Positions 34,690 through 43,457 of a stretch of 64,000 bases of DNA are shown one piece after another. Under the pieces are notes generated by a model, which worked only from the letters and a program-made list of their open reading frames with translations, did not search any database and had not been told where the DNA came from. The translations under genes were made by a program, and so were the position numbers. Position 1 is the stretch's first letter. Every line of letters begins with the position of its first letter. The stretch lies in NCBI RefSeq assembly GCF_002286785.1, contig NZ_MUJY01000090.1, positions 19,962 through 83,961 of the forward strand. The letters run 5' to 3'. Origin of the DNA: Pseudomonas sp. PIC25. Lineage in GTDB: Bacteria; Pseudomonadota; Gammaproteobacteria; Pseudomonadales; Pseudomonadaceae.

Positions 34690-34845
34690 GGCCTTGGGAT
34701 TCCTGTCAGGTCTTCGGCGAGGCATAGCCGTCCGCTGTAAGGTTGCGAGGCTTCGGGCATGAATATCCTCGATTACTTGCTTGATAACGAGGGCTGAAAT
34801 GGACGAGTACCCGGTCGATCACTGAGCAGACGAGGCTCGGCCGCT

Positions 34846-35439
34846 TCAGTGGTCTGCCCCCAGTTGTTGAGAGATATCAACCGGTTGCTGCTGTGTCTGC
34901 AGGTGTTCTGTTTCGCGCAGGTATGTGCTCAGGCCATCGCAACTGGCAGACCACTCGCACAGCCACTGGGGCAACGGCGGTGATTGTTCTTCCAGGCCGA
35001 GTTCGCGGGCGAATTCGGCAGGTGCGACATTACCCTTGGGCCCGCGGAACAGCCCGCGCATGGTCACCACTCCGATCACCCGATGATCCTTGACGAAGCG
35101 ATGCTCGATGAAGCTCCACTTGTCGTCCCAGCCAAGCATGCGCGTGTGGATTTCGAAGCGCTCGAACAGCTTCAGCTCGCGGCGGAACTTGCCCCACACA
35201 TCGCCGACGATGGGCAGGGCGCGGTGCCGAAGCGCCACGCGAAAGGCGCCACTGCGTAGCACGTAATCCATACGGCCGACATCGGCCAGGGTGAAGTAGC
35301 GGCCGTTGGTGACGTGTCTGTTGAAGTCCAAATCCAATGGCCACACGCGCAACGCGATTACCGTGGTGGCGAGCCCGGGCACTGGTCTGTGCCAGGGGCG
35401 GCGCAGCAACATCAGCAAAAGGCGAAACCATAGGTTCAT
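34846..35439 (-). CDS. Hotdog-fold acyl-CoA thioesterase family protein
   Basis: 197 residues. WPLDLDFNRHVTNGRYFTLAD near residues 33-53 is the 4-hydroxybenzoyl-CoA thioesterase-like signature (D..RHVTNGRY), followed by strands with RELKLFERFEIHTRMLGWDD and KWSFIEHRFV. Such enzymes hydrolyse acyl-CoA esters. The N-terminus has one amphipathic or membrane-touching helix. ATG at 35439 with AGGTG upstream; divergent from the AraC-type regulator with about 108 bases between them. Confidence 0.82.
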   Translation of the reverse strand: MNLWFRLLLMLLRRPWHRPVPGLATTVIALRVWPLDLDFNRHVTNGRYFTLADVGRMDYVLRSGAFRVALRHRALPIVGDVWGKFRRELKLFERFEIHTRMLGWDDKWSFIEHRFVKDHRVIGVVTMRGLFRGPKGNVAPAEFARELGLEEQSPPLPQWLCEWSASCDGLSTYLRETEHLQTQQQPVDISQQLGADH

Positions 35440-35547
35440 GCGACAAACACCTGTTTGAATGACGGCGTCGCAGTCTAAGTGGGACGCCTGAGGTAAGGTA
35501 GATGCAGAAGTGACCAATATCATGCTGATTGCGCAATAAGGCTCACT

Positions 35548-36552
35548 ATGCACATAACGCTTCTATTAGCCGAACACAGCTCGCTCGCTACTGCCGCGCT
35601 GGTGCTTGAGGTGTTGGATGCGGCAAACCGCTTCGCTGCGCCTGCCACTGCACCTTTTGCCGTGAGCGTGGCGTCATTGGATGGGCAGCCTGTGGGCAAT
35701 CCTCTAGGTCGTGCCATGCCAGTGGACGTAGCACTCGATGCGCTCGAGCGAACCGATCTGGTGCTGATTCCCGGCTTTCTCTTCAGCTTGCGTGAGGCCC
35801 TGCCAACCTTCCAGCGCTACTGCGCCTGGTTGCGCCACCAGCACCAGCAGGGAGCGGTCATCGCGTCGATGTGTACCGCTACCTTCATGCTTGCCGAAGC
35901 AGGTTTGCTGGATGGCGTCGAGGCCACCACCCACTGGGCTTTTGCGGATCTTATGCGTCGCCGCTACCCGGCGGTTCGTCTGGATGAACGGCGCATTCTC
36001 TGCGAGGAGGGGCGCCTGATCAGCAGTGCTGGCGCGAGTGCGGCCATGGATCTGATGCTGCACCTGATTCGCCGGTTTGCCTCGCGTGAACTGGCGCAGC
36101 AATGCAGTCGCTACCTGCTGATCGACGATGTGCGCAACGAGCAGTCCGTCTACATCCGTTGGTCGATGCCTCGTGGCCATGGCGACGAGGCAGTGTCGCG
36201 TGTGCAGGAATGGATGGAGGCACACTTCGCCGAGCCCTGCGGCATCGACGAACTGGCCGTGGATTTCGGTTTCGGTGTGCGTAACTTCAAGCGCCGCTTC
36301 AAGGACGCCACTGGCTACAGCCCGCTGGCCTACCTTCAGGCATTACGTTTGGAAAAGGCCAAGCAATTGCTGGAAACCACGCGGCTGGGGTTCGATGTGA
36401 TCACTAGCCGCGTGGGCTACGAGGACAGCAATTCATTCCGGCGTCTGTTCTGCCAGCGTGTCGGCATTTCGCCGGCGGCCTTTCGAAAGCGCTTTCGTTG
36501 CGCGCCCCAAGAGCGTGGCAAGCAAAGCCAGCAGGCTGGCCAAGGGTTGTGA
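35548..36552 (+). CDS. GlxA-type AraC-family transcriptional regulator
   Basis: 334 residues. The N-terminal half is a DJ-1/PfpI-like domain (residues 1-180) with the nucleophile-elbow cysteine in SMCTATFMLAEAGLL. The C-terminal half (about 215-315) is an AraC DNA-binding domain with CGIDELAVDFGFGVRNFKRR and a second helix-turn-helix VGYEDSNSFRRLF. This is the GlxA / FtrA-type layout. It probably controls the divergent thioesterase gene. Effector unknown. Confidence 0.88.
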   Translation: MHITLLLAEHSSLATAALVLEVLDAANRFAAPATAPFAVSVASLDGQPVGNPLGRAMPVDVALDALERTDLVLIPGFLFSLREALPTFQRYCAWLRHQHQQGAVIASMCTATFMLAEAGLLDGVEATTHWAFADLMRRRYPAVRLDERRILCEEGRLISSAGASAAMDLMLHLIRRFASRELAQQCSRYLLIDDVRNEQSVYIRWSMPRGHGDEAVSRVQEWMEAHFAEPCGIDELAVDFGFGVRNFKRRFKDATGYSPLAYLQALRLEKAKQLLETTRLGFDVITSRVGYEDSNSFRRLFCQRVGISPAAFRKRFRCAPQERGKQSQQAGQGL

Positions 36553-36727
36553 CAGCTTCTCCGACGATGCAGCAAATGCCTCGTTTTATACCCGTTCAGA
36601 TCAGCCAGCGTTCTCATCTAGCTGTTTCGGGGTCGAACCGGAGGGGGCTTGACAGCCCTGGGATACTGAAAGCGGCACCGCGGCCAACGCGGTGCATTCC
36701 GTCACGACACAAAAGGAAGGTGCTCCC

Positions 36728-37441
36728 ATGCGCAATGAAGAACTCAAAGCCTTGTTTGACCAGCAGGCTGCCGGTTATGACAAGCAATGGGCGGGGATGG
36801 CGCCCATTCGCGACGCCCTGTATTTCCTGCTCGACTCCCTCTTCGCAGGCTTGCCGGAAAATGCCCGGATACTTTGTGTCGGCGTGGGGACCGGTGCGGA
36901 GCTGGCTCACCTGGCGGAGCGCTTTCCCGGCTGGCGGTTCACGGCCGTCGATCCCTCGGGTGCCATGCTCGATATCTGCCGTCAGCGGGCCGCACAGGGC
37001 GGCTTCCTCTCGCGTTGTCGTTTTCACGAAGGCTATCTCGATACGCTGCCCGCCGAAGCCAACCACGACGGTGCTACCTGTTTTCTGGTGTCGCAATTTT
37101 TACTCGAACCGCAAGCGCGAATTGCCTTCTTCCATGAGATCGCCCGTCGGCTGTCACCGGGCGGAGTGCTGGCAAATGCCGACCTGGCCTCCGATACCGA
37201 GTCTCCCGCCTATGAGGCGTTGCTACGCGACTGGATGGCGCTGATGTCCTCAGCCGGCGTGCAACCGGAAATGCTGGAACGGGCCCGGGCCGCCTATGCC
37301 CGCGATGTGGCGATCCTGCCGGCGCCACAGGTCGCCGGCATCATCGAGGTGGCTGGGTTCGAGGCGCCGGTGCAGTTCTTTCAGGCTGGGCTGATGCATG
37401 GATGGCTCTGCACGCGGAAGGCAGACACTGATTGGAGTTAG
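36728..37441 (+). CDS. Class I SAM-dependent methyltransferase
   Basis: 237 residues. SAM-binding motif I ILCVGVGTGAELAHLA near 60-75, the acidic end of strand 2 in FTAVDPSGAMLDICRQRA, and a post-motif segment RRLSPGGVLANADLA near 146-160. N-terminal FDQQAAGYDKQW is typical of small-molecule methyltransferases. Substrate unknown. ATG at 36728 with GGAAGGTG. It follows the AraC-type gene by 175 bases and is perhaps regulated separately. Confidence 0.85.
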   Translation: MRNEELKALFDQQAAGYDKQWAGMAPIRDALYFLLDSLFAGLPENARILCVGVGTGAELAHLAERFPGWRFTAVDPSGAMLDICRQRAAQGGFLSRCRFHEGYLDTLPAEANHDGATCFLVSQFLLEPQARIAFFHEIARRLSPGGVLANADLASDTESPAYEALLRDWMALMSSAGVQPEMLERARAAYARDVAILPAPQVAGIIEVAGFEAPVQFFQAGLMHGWLCTRKADTDWS

Positions 37442-37620
37442 TGGCGGCCTATTTTCGCTACGGGCCCATACCGTGGGGCGCGTGAGGCGAGTCCACCTGT
37501 GGGAGTCATCCGGCTGCCAGCCTGAGTACTTCCGATGGCCTCGGCTCTGACCGTTGCGCTTCGGCAGTACTGTTCCAAACGTGGTGGTTGCGGTCTTGAT
37601 GAAGACAGCGCCAGCAGGCA

Positions 37621-38478
37621 CTACAGCATCCGCTGGGCAATCACGCCCGCCAGGGCGACCAATACCAGTCCCCCCAGCAGCAGGCCCAGGCGCGAGCCGG
37701 ATTTCTTCGCGCTGGCTGCCGATGCGGGCGGCTTGGGTGTCGAGACGCTTGCTGAGGCAGTGCGCAGGGGATTGGGCGTGGCCGGGCGGGGCGGCGTCGG
37801 CTGAGCGGCGGCAGCGGGCAGGTCGGCGGCGCGCATGAACACCGTGGCGTCCTCATCGACCGCTTCCGGCACGGCCACCTTGGGGCCGATGACCAGCAAC
37901 CGGGTGTTGCCCAGTTGCACCAGGTCGCCCGGTTGCAGCACGGCGGCGATGACCTTCTGGCGGTTCACCTGGATGCCATTGGCCGAAGCCAGGTCCTTCA
38001 CTTCAAGGTTGTCGCCCTTGAGGTAGAACTCGGCGTGCCGGCGCGACAGTTCCGGGTCGCTGAAGCACAGCTCGCACTTGACCGAGCGGCCGAAAGTCAT
38101 CGAGCCGGTGATGTGGTACTTGTGGCCCTGGTTCTCGCCTTCTACCACCTGCAACAGCCAGCGCGGTGCGTTGGCTACCTTGGGACCGGTCCGGGCCGGG
38201 TCGTCGATGGTCAGCTCCAGCGTGCCCAGGCGCACGCGGTCGCCGGAGCGGATCTGATAGTGCTCGCCGATCTTCTCGCCATTGACGTAGGTGCCGCCGG
38301 GCGTGCCCAGGTCGGTCAGGTAGTAGAAGCGGTTTTCCTGGCGCAGCTCCGCATGGAAGGCGCCGACGCCGGGGGCGTCGAGCACCAGGTTGTTGCGGCT
38401 GTCCGCACCGAGGGTGAAGTGTTCATCGGCAAGCCAGACGGGGCCCTGGCGGTTGTCAACGAAGTGAATCCTGAGCAT
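37621..38478 (-). CDS. Protein with two FHA domains and a C-terminal membrane anchor
   Basis: 285 residues. FHA 1 at about 15-90 (FTLGADSRNNLVLDAPGVGA with GGTYVNGEKI) and FHA 2 at about 120-200 (MTFGRSVKCELCFSDPELSR, RHAEF, LASANGIQVN). FHA domains bind phosphothreonine peptides. A Pro/Ala-rich linker leads to a single transmembrane helix near the end (LGLLLGGLVLVALAGVIA), so the FHA part faces the cytoplasm. It is the last gene of the operon phosphatase-kinase-FHA and probably reads phosphorylations made by the kinase. ATG at 38478. Confidence 0.87.
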   Translation of the reverse strand: MLRIHFVDNRQGPVWLADEHFTLGADSRNNLVLDAPGVGAFHAELRQENRFYYLTDLGTPGGTYVNGEKIGEHYQIRSGDRVRLGTLELTIDDPARTGPKVANAPRWLLQVVEGENQGHKYHITGSMTFGRSVKCELCFSDPELSRRHAEFYLKGDNLEVKDLASANGIQVNRQKVIAAVLQPGDLVQLGNTRLLVIGPKVAVPEAVDEDATVFMRAADLPAAAAQPTPPRPATPNPLRTASASVSTPKPPASAASAKKSGSRLGLLLGGLVLVALAGVIAQRML

Positions 38479-38526
38479 GTCTGCCTCTACCTTGGGCTGG
38501 CGAGGCGGATGGCCTCGCATCGGGTG

Positions 38527-40083
38527 TCACTGGAAGATTCGGTTCCACAGGCGCTTGATCGGATTGCTCTGTTCTTGCGCCGGTTGGCTGGCGGGGCGCG
38601 TGCTGCGCGTGGATGACGGAGCCGGTGCCCGTGTCGCCAGTTGGTTCGCGCGGGCTTGTGCCTGGGCCTGGGCGACGCGCCGGGCGTGGTCGTCGCGCAG
38701 CGCGAGCAGGGCTTGGTTGTCGGGTTCGACGTCGAGCCCTTGCTGGATATGCTCCAGCGCCTGGGTGTATTCGCGCTGCTGGTAGGCCGCTTCGCTGAAG
38801 TCGACATAGCGCTGGGCGATGCGATGGATGCCGTCGAGGGCGCCGGCATGGTCCGGCACCCAGCCGAGTACCTGGCGGTAGTAATAAAGCGCGCTATCCT
38901 CGACCGGCTCGATCAACTGGCCCTCGGCGAGCCGCGCTTCGGCCAACTCCAGGTATCCGGCGATGCGCGCCTCCAGAACCCGCTTCAAGCCCTCGATGGC
39001 CTGGGCGTTCTCGGTATCCAGGCGCAGGGCCTGGCGGAACCAGTAGTCGGCGTTGTCTTGCGCCGGCGTCACCAGCCTGCCGCTGACCAGGCTCTGCTCG
39101 GCACGGGCCAGGTAGTCATGGATACGATGCTGCTGATACAGCTTGAAGCCGCCCGCTCCCAGCGCCACAGCCAGCAGCAGCGTGGCGACCGTGGCGGTCA
39201 GCCAGCGTCGCACGGGGCGATGGGCGCGTGGTTTAGCCGATGGCTTAAGGGCTATGGCCGGCGCGATGCGAGTCATGTCCATGTCCGGCTCGGTAGCTTC
39301 CTCGATGGCCTCCAGCAGTTCCTGGCAGTTGGCGAAGCGCTCGTCGGGCTGCTTGGCCAGCATGCGTTCGAGCAGCGGCTGGTAGGCGGCGAGGGCTGGC
39401 GGCAACCGCGGCGGTGGCATCTGCATGTGGTTGAGCACGGTCTGCGGATAGCTGCCGGCACGGAACGGATTGGTTCCGGTGAGCATCTCGGCAAGGATGA
39501 CGCCGAGGCTATAGATATCGCTGCGTCCGTCGAGCGGCTCGCAGCGCGCCTGCTCCGGGCTGCTGTAGGCCGGACTGCCGACGGCGACGCCGAAGTGCGT
39601 GAGTTCGTTGTCCAGCTCCACGGCCTTGGCCACGCCGAAATCGGTGAGCACCACGCTGCCGTCGTTGCGGAACAGGATGTTGGCGGGTTTCACGTCGCGG
39701 TGGACCAAACCGTTGTCGTGCACCACCGCCAGGCCGCCGGCCAACTGGCGGACGATATCCAGCGCCCGCGAGGGGGAGAGCACGGTGCCGCGGTACTGCA
39801 CCAGGTCGCCGCCGCCGACGTACTCCATCGCCAGGTAATGGCGCCCATCGCCGATCTGGCCGATGTCGTAGATGGTGATGATGGCGGGGTGGTGCAGGGA
39901 GGCGATGATGTGCCCCTCCTGGATGAAGCGCTCGGTGAAGGCTTCGTCCTCGGTGTTCAGCAATACCTTGATGGCCACTTCCCGGTCCAGCGACAACTGG
40001 GTCGCCAGGTAGACTTCCGCCATGCCGCCCTTGCCCAGGCGTTTGTGCAGGCGATAACCGGGTATTTGCAGCGTCCTCTCCAT
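38527..40083 (-). CDS. Membrane-anchored Hanks-type serine/threonine protein kinase
   Basis: 518 residues. Kinase domain 8-265: glycine loop GKGGMAEVYLA, lysine in VAIKVLL, catalytic loop HRDVKPANILF, DFGVAKA and SPAYSSPEQ. One transmembrane helix follows at about 297-318, then an extracytoplasmic region of about 190 residues with three tetratricopeptide-like repeats (ARAEQSLVSGRL, LAEARLAEGQL, EAAYQQREYTQALEHIQQGL). All residues for catalysis are present. It lies 9 bases after the phosphatase gene. Related kinase/phosphatase/FHA sets tune type VI secretion in Pseudomonas, but no such genes adjoin here. Confidence 0.92.
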   Translation of the reverse strand: MERTLQIPGYRLHKRLGKGGMAEVYLATQLSLDREVAIKVLLNTEDEAFTERFIQEGHIIASLHHPAIITIYDIGQIGDGRHYLAMEYVGGGDLVQYRGTVLSPSRALDIVRQLAGGLAVVHDNGLVHRDVKPANILFRNDGSVVLTDFGVAKAVELDNELTHFGVAVGSPAYSSPEQARCEPLDGRSDIYSLGVILAEMLTGTNPFRAGSYPQTVLNHMQMPPPRLPPALAAYQPLLERMLAKQPDERFANCQELLEAIEEATEPDMDMTRIAPAIALKPSAKPRAHRPVRRWLTATVATLLLAVALGAGGFKLYQQHRIHDYLARAEQSLVSGRLVTPAQDNADYWFRQALRLDTENAQAIEGLKRVLEARIAGYLELAEARLAEGQLIEPVEDSALYYYRQVLGWVPDHAGALDGIHRIAQRYVDFSEAAYQQREYTQALEHIQQGLDVEPDNQALLALRDDHARRVAQAQAQARANQLATRAPAPSSTRSTRPASQPAQEQSNPIKRLWNRIFQ

Positions 40084-40092
40084 GCCTCGTTC

Positions 40093-40869
40093 CTACGACT
40101 TGAAAGGTTTCAACAGCTTGTGGAAGAGCCCGTTCCGGGGTGGTTCGGCCGACGGCGGTGGCTGGCTGTGTCCGAGCACGATGCAGGAAATGTTGTCGCG
40201 GCCGCCATGCGCGTTCGCCTGTTCGATCAAGTGCTCGACCATCTCTTCCAGCGTCTCGGCGGCAGTGCACTGGGCATGGATCTGCGCTTCACTGAGCTCA
40301 CCGGTCAGGCCGTCACTGCACAGCAGCAGCACCTCGCCGGCCTGCAGGGTGCCGCTCAGGAAACCCACTTCGAGCGCCTGGTCGCGGCCCAGGCATTGCA
40401 GGATGACGTTGCGCCAGCGGTGCGTCTGGGCTTCGGCGGGGTCCAGCTCGCCGGCGTCGATCATGGTCTGTACCCAGCTGTGGTCGCGACTGAGGGGCGC
40501 AATGCCGTCGGCAGTGACGCGGTAGGCGCGGCTATCGCCGACCCAGGCGAGTTCGAAGTCGGCGCCTTCGAAACGAACGGCGACGATGGTGGTGCCCATG
40601 CCGCCTTGCGCCGCCGCGTCGAGCACGGCGCGGTTGGCGCTGTGGACCGCGGACTCCAGCCGTTCGCCACGCCCGATCGCCTGCTCCAGCGCTGTCAATG
40701 CGAGCGCACTGGCGACCTCGCCGCACTGATGCCCCCCCATGCCATCGGCCACCGCCCAGAGGCCGAGCGCCGGGCAGCACAGCAGAGCGTCTTCATTGTG
40801 CTCGCGCATCCGCCCGGGTGAGGTGAGCCCGGCGAAATCCAGCAACGAGGAAGAAGCGATACGCAGCAT
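40093..40869 (-). CDS. PP2C-type serine/threonine protein phosphatase
   Basis: 258 residues. PP2C motifs: REHNEDALL, VADGMGGHQCGEVAS, WVGDSRAYRV, LCSDGLTGELS and GGRDNISCIVL with the metal-binding aspartates. It removes phosphates from Ser/Thr, most likely opposing the kinase encoded right after it. First gene of the operon. ATG at 40869. Confidence 0.93.
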   Translation of the reverse strand: MLRIASSSLLDFAGLTSPGRMREHNEDALLCCPALGLWAVADGMGGHQCGEVASALALTALEQAIGRGERLESAVHSANRAVLDAAAQGGMGTTIVAVRFEGADFELAWVGDSRAYRVTADGIAPLSRDHSWVQTMIDAGELDPAEAQTHRWRNVILQCLGRDQALEVGFLSGTLQAGEVLLLCSDGLTGELSEAQIHAQCTAAETLEEMVEHLIEQANAHGGRDNISCIVLGHSQPPPSAEPPRNGLFHKLLKPFKS

Positions 40870-41434
40870 GCAGGATGGTTCCTTGCTCCGGAGGCAGGAC
40901 GATCGGAAAGGTGCGCAACATGATGCGGTCGGTCCGTGCCACTGTCATCGCTCTATCCCCTGACGAGATGGCAAATTGTTAACCAGTTGGCTTTTGGGAC
41001 GAGAGGCACGACGGCTGGGGAGGCTGCCGGAGGTGCAATCGAGTCCCCATAAAAAAGGCCGCCCGTGTGCGGCGGCCAAAGCTCAGCGTTTCTCGAGGAG
41101 CCCCGGTCTTAGAAACTCGAAGCCCGGAGGAACCGCGGACTGGAGAACGATCCGCGGGTGCGAGCGGCGTCTACCCGGACAGCCCGACACAATTGGGCGA
41201 TGACGCCGCTCGTACGGGAGGCCGTTCAGGCGCGTGCCGGGCGGCGCCCAGCGCATGGCCTTGGAAGCTGGCGCTTGGCGACCGATGCCGTGGATGGAGG
41301 TGCTGCAGCGATGACCTGAAAGGGCTGATTCATGACGTGTCCCAGGGGAGGGGGTGGGTGCGTCAAGCTTGTGCTGAAGGAATGGGTGAGTTAAAGCTAT
41401 ATTTACTTATGTTCATGTTAGGTAAAGCTCATTC
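40870..41434. other. Long intergenic region with an orphan minus-strand terminator
   Basis: 565 bases between the phosphatase gene and a LysR gene, which point away from each other. No convincing gene: a minus-strand 35-codon frame begins at 41332 but lacks family resemblance. The terminator at 41049-41076 shows that a minus-strand transcript is expected to end here, which may be a small RNA. Confidence 0.5.
41049..41076 (-). terminator. Rho-independent terminator, minus strand, without obvious gene
   Basis: GGCCGCC / GGCGGCC stem around 41056-41076 with the run of six A on the plus strand (T on the minus transcript) at about 41050-41055. It reads leftwards, upstream of the phosphatase gene, so it must serve a transcript starting between it and 41434. 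Confidence 0.6.
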
Positions 41435-42346
41435 ATGCCCAAAAAGACGCCTCTGAGCCAAGTGAGCGATTTCGATCTGCGCTTGCTGCGGGTGTTCAAG
41501 ACTGTGGCCGAATGCGGCAGCTTCGCGGCTGCCGAGGGGGCGCTGGGTATCAGCCGTTCGGCCATCAGCCTGCACATGAGCGACCTGGAGAAACGCCTCG
41601 GCATGCGTCTTTGTCAGCGGGGCCGGGCCGGTTTCGCCCTGACCGACGAAGGCCGGGAGGTGATGCGGGCGGGGGAGATGGTGCTGGTGGCCATCGAGAG
41701 CTTCCGCAGCGAGGTCAATCTCATGCACCAGCAGCTGCGCGGCGACCTCAACATCGGCATCGTCAACAACCTGGTGACCCAGCCCAGGATGCGCATCACC
41801 CGGGCGCTGAAAGCCCTGCGGGCGGAAGGGGCGGGTGTGAAGATCAATCTCAGCATGAGCACGCCGGGCGAAATCGAGCGCGGCCTGCTGGACGGGCGCC
41901 TGCACGTCGGCGCGCTGCCGTTGATCACGCCGTTGTCCGGCCTCGAATACAGCCTGCTCTACGAAGAGCGCTCGAACCTGTATTGCAGCCGCGAGCACTC
42001 GCTGTTCGCGCGGGCGGCCGAGGTCAGCAACGAAGACCTGAAGGCGGTGGATGCCGTGGTACCCAACTACCGCCTGACGGCCGAGGCGATCGGCCTGCAC
42101 CAGTTGCTCAACTTCGCCGCCTCGGCCACGGACCGTGAAGGCATCGCCTTTCTCATCCTGACCGGCAGCTACATCGGTTTCCTGCCGGATCACTATGCGG
42201 CGGCCTGGGTCGAGAAGGGCTTGATGGCGCCCCTTGGGCCGGATCGCCTGTTCTTCGACGCCAAGCTGGCCATCGCGACCCGCAAGGGCCGCCGGCAGAA
42301 TCTGATCCTGGAACGTTTTCTCGACGCTCTGGAACGCACGCGCTAG
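41435..42346 (+). CDS. LysR-family transcriptional regulator ahead of the hydroxyproline-type operon
   Basis: 303 residues. DNA-binding domain FDLRLLRVFKTVAECGSFAA, with ISRSAISLHMSDLEKRLGMR; effector domain with LNIGIVNNLVTQPRMRITRA. Located upstream of and codirectional with the ABC transporter operon, with 212 bases between, so it may govern it, although two GntR regulators stand at the other end. Its own upstream region has TTTAC/GTAAA half-sites (about 41400-41425). ATG at 41435. Confidence 0.88.
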   Translation: MPKKTPLSQVSDFDLRLLRVFKTVAECGSFAAAEGALGISRSAISLHMSDLEKRLGMRLCQRGRAGFALTDEGREVMRAGEMVLVAIESFRSEVNLMHQQLRGDLNIGIVNNLVTQPRMRITRALKALRAEGAGVKINLSMSTPGEIERGLLDGRLHVGALPLITPLSGLEYSLLYEERSNLYCSREHSLFARAAEVSNEDLKAVDAVVPNYRLTAEAIGLHQLLNFAASATDREGIAFLILTGSYIGFLPDHYAAAWVEKGLMAPLGPDRLFFDAKLAIATRKGRRQNLILERFLDALERTR

Positions 42347-42437
42347 CTCTCTTTCCCTCCCGTTTCCGCAACGGTCGGCCGGTCACTGGACCTGCCGACC
42401 CGTTGGTCATCGTCCGGAAAAAAATCGCATCGACATG

Positions 42438-42482
42438 TTGACAGTCTGTTTTGTCTGGTCCTAGTCTGCATGCAGCGCTGCA
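42438..42482 (+). promoter_or_regulatory. Promoter and palindromic operator candidate of the amino-acid uptake operon
   Basis: -35 TTGACA (42438-42443), -10 TAGTCT (42462-42467), spacer 18. Overlapping and directly after the -10 are palindromes CTGCATGCAG (42466-42475) and TGCAGCGCTGCA (42471-42482), placed where a repressor such as the GntR proteins could block the start. Confidence 0.6.
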
Positions 42483-42558
42483 CACAAGACGGCACGCAAA
42501 AGCGCAAAATCGAAAGCTTGTACTTCTGCCTACAAAAACAACTACGGTGAGGTTCAAA

Positions 42559-43404
42559 ATGGCTAGGTTCTTTTCCCGCTCTATCCGCAATGTGATCGCT
42601 TGCGCCACGGCACTCGGTGCCTTGCTCTCCCAGGCCCCCGCCCAGGCGGCCGAAACGCAGATCTGGAAAGACATCCAAAGCGCCGGTGTGCTGCGCTGCG
42701 GGGCGGCCGTGGCGGCTCCCTACGTCATGCGTGACGTCGCGACCGGCCAGTACAGCGGCTATTTCGTGGACTTGTGTCGCGACTTCGGCGAGAAGGTGCT
42801 GAAGGTCAAGGTCGAATTCGTCGACACCAACTGGGACAACCTGGTGGCGGGCCTGCAGAGCGGCAAGTGGGACCTGGCCATGGCTCTCAACCAGACACCG
42901 GAGCGGGCCCTGGCAGTGTCCTTCTCGGCTCCGGCGACTGACTACCAAGTGTCCCTGCTGGTCAACAAGGACAACCCGAAGTTCAGCGGCGCCGGCAACA
43001 GCGTGGCCGATTACGACAAGGAAGGCGTCACCTTCGCCGTGATGTCCGGCACGGCGCAGGACAAGGCGATCTCCGCCGTGGTCAAGAAGGGCAAGATCAT
43101 GCGCCTGCCCGGCATGGATGAGACCCGCCTGGCGGTGATGTCCCGTCGCGCCGATGTGCTGGTCGATGCCAGCGATACCAACCACCTCTTCGCCGTGGCC
43201 AACCCCGACTGGGCCAAGGAAGTCCTGCCCGAGCCGGCGCTCGCCAAGCAGGGTGTGGCCTTCGGCCTGCGCCGCGACGCCAGTGCCGCCGACCTGCAGG
43301 TGCTGAACATCTACGTCACCCAGCGCCGCGAGACCGGCGAGATCGACGCCCTGGTCGACAAGGCCTCCCGGCAGGCCAACGCCGTCGAAAAATCCGCCCA
43401 GTGA
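42559..43404 (+). CDS. Periplasmic amino-acid-binding protein of an ABC transporter
   Basis: 281 residues. Signal peptide to about residue 31 (LLSQAPAQA-AE). The type-3 solute-binding fold is evident: LRCGAAVAAPYVMRDVATGQ, YSGYFVDLCRDFGEKVLKVK and NWDNLVAGLQSGKWDLAM. It delivers a polar amino acid, here probably hydroxyproline given the downstream enzymes. ATG at 42559 with GAGG. It is followed by a strong hairpin (43420-43442), which usually protects the abundant binding-protein message. Confidence 0.88.
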   Translation: MARFFSRSIRNVIACATALGALLSQAPAQAAETQIWKDIQSAGVLRCGAAVAAPYVMRDVATGQYSGYFVDLCRDFGEKVLKVKVEFVDTNWDNLVAGLQSGKWDLAMALNQTPERALAVSFSAPATDYQVSLLVNKDNPKFSGAGNSVADYDKEGVTFAVMSGTAQDKAISAVVKKGKIMRLPGMDETRLAVMSRRADVLVDASDTNHLFAVANPDWAKEVLPEPALAKQGVAFGLRRDASAADLQVLNIYVTQRRETGEIDALVDKASRQANAVEKSAQ

Positions 43405-43419
43405 TCTCTCGTTGACCCC

Positions 43420-43442
43420 GAGGGCTCCGCTTCGGAGCCCTC
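43420..43442 (+). terminator. Intercistronic hairpin after the binding-protein gene
   Basis: GAGGGCTCCG and CGGAGCCCTC form a perfect 10-bp stem with loop CTT, without T-run. Position between binding protein and ATPase suggests mRNA stabilisation or partial termination, letting the binding protein be made in excess. Confidence 0.65.
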
Positions 43443-43457
43443 CCGGAGAAGCTCCTT

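Noticed and set aside
34344..34760. Minus-strand frame spanning the right att repeat
   Set aside because: Crosses the MipA-like gene, att repeat and terminator; no family likeness.
38641..40821. Long plus-strand frame opposite the kinase and phosphatase genes
   Set aside because: Antisense shadow; the minus-strand kinase and phosphatase motifs are complete.
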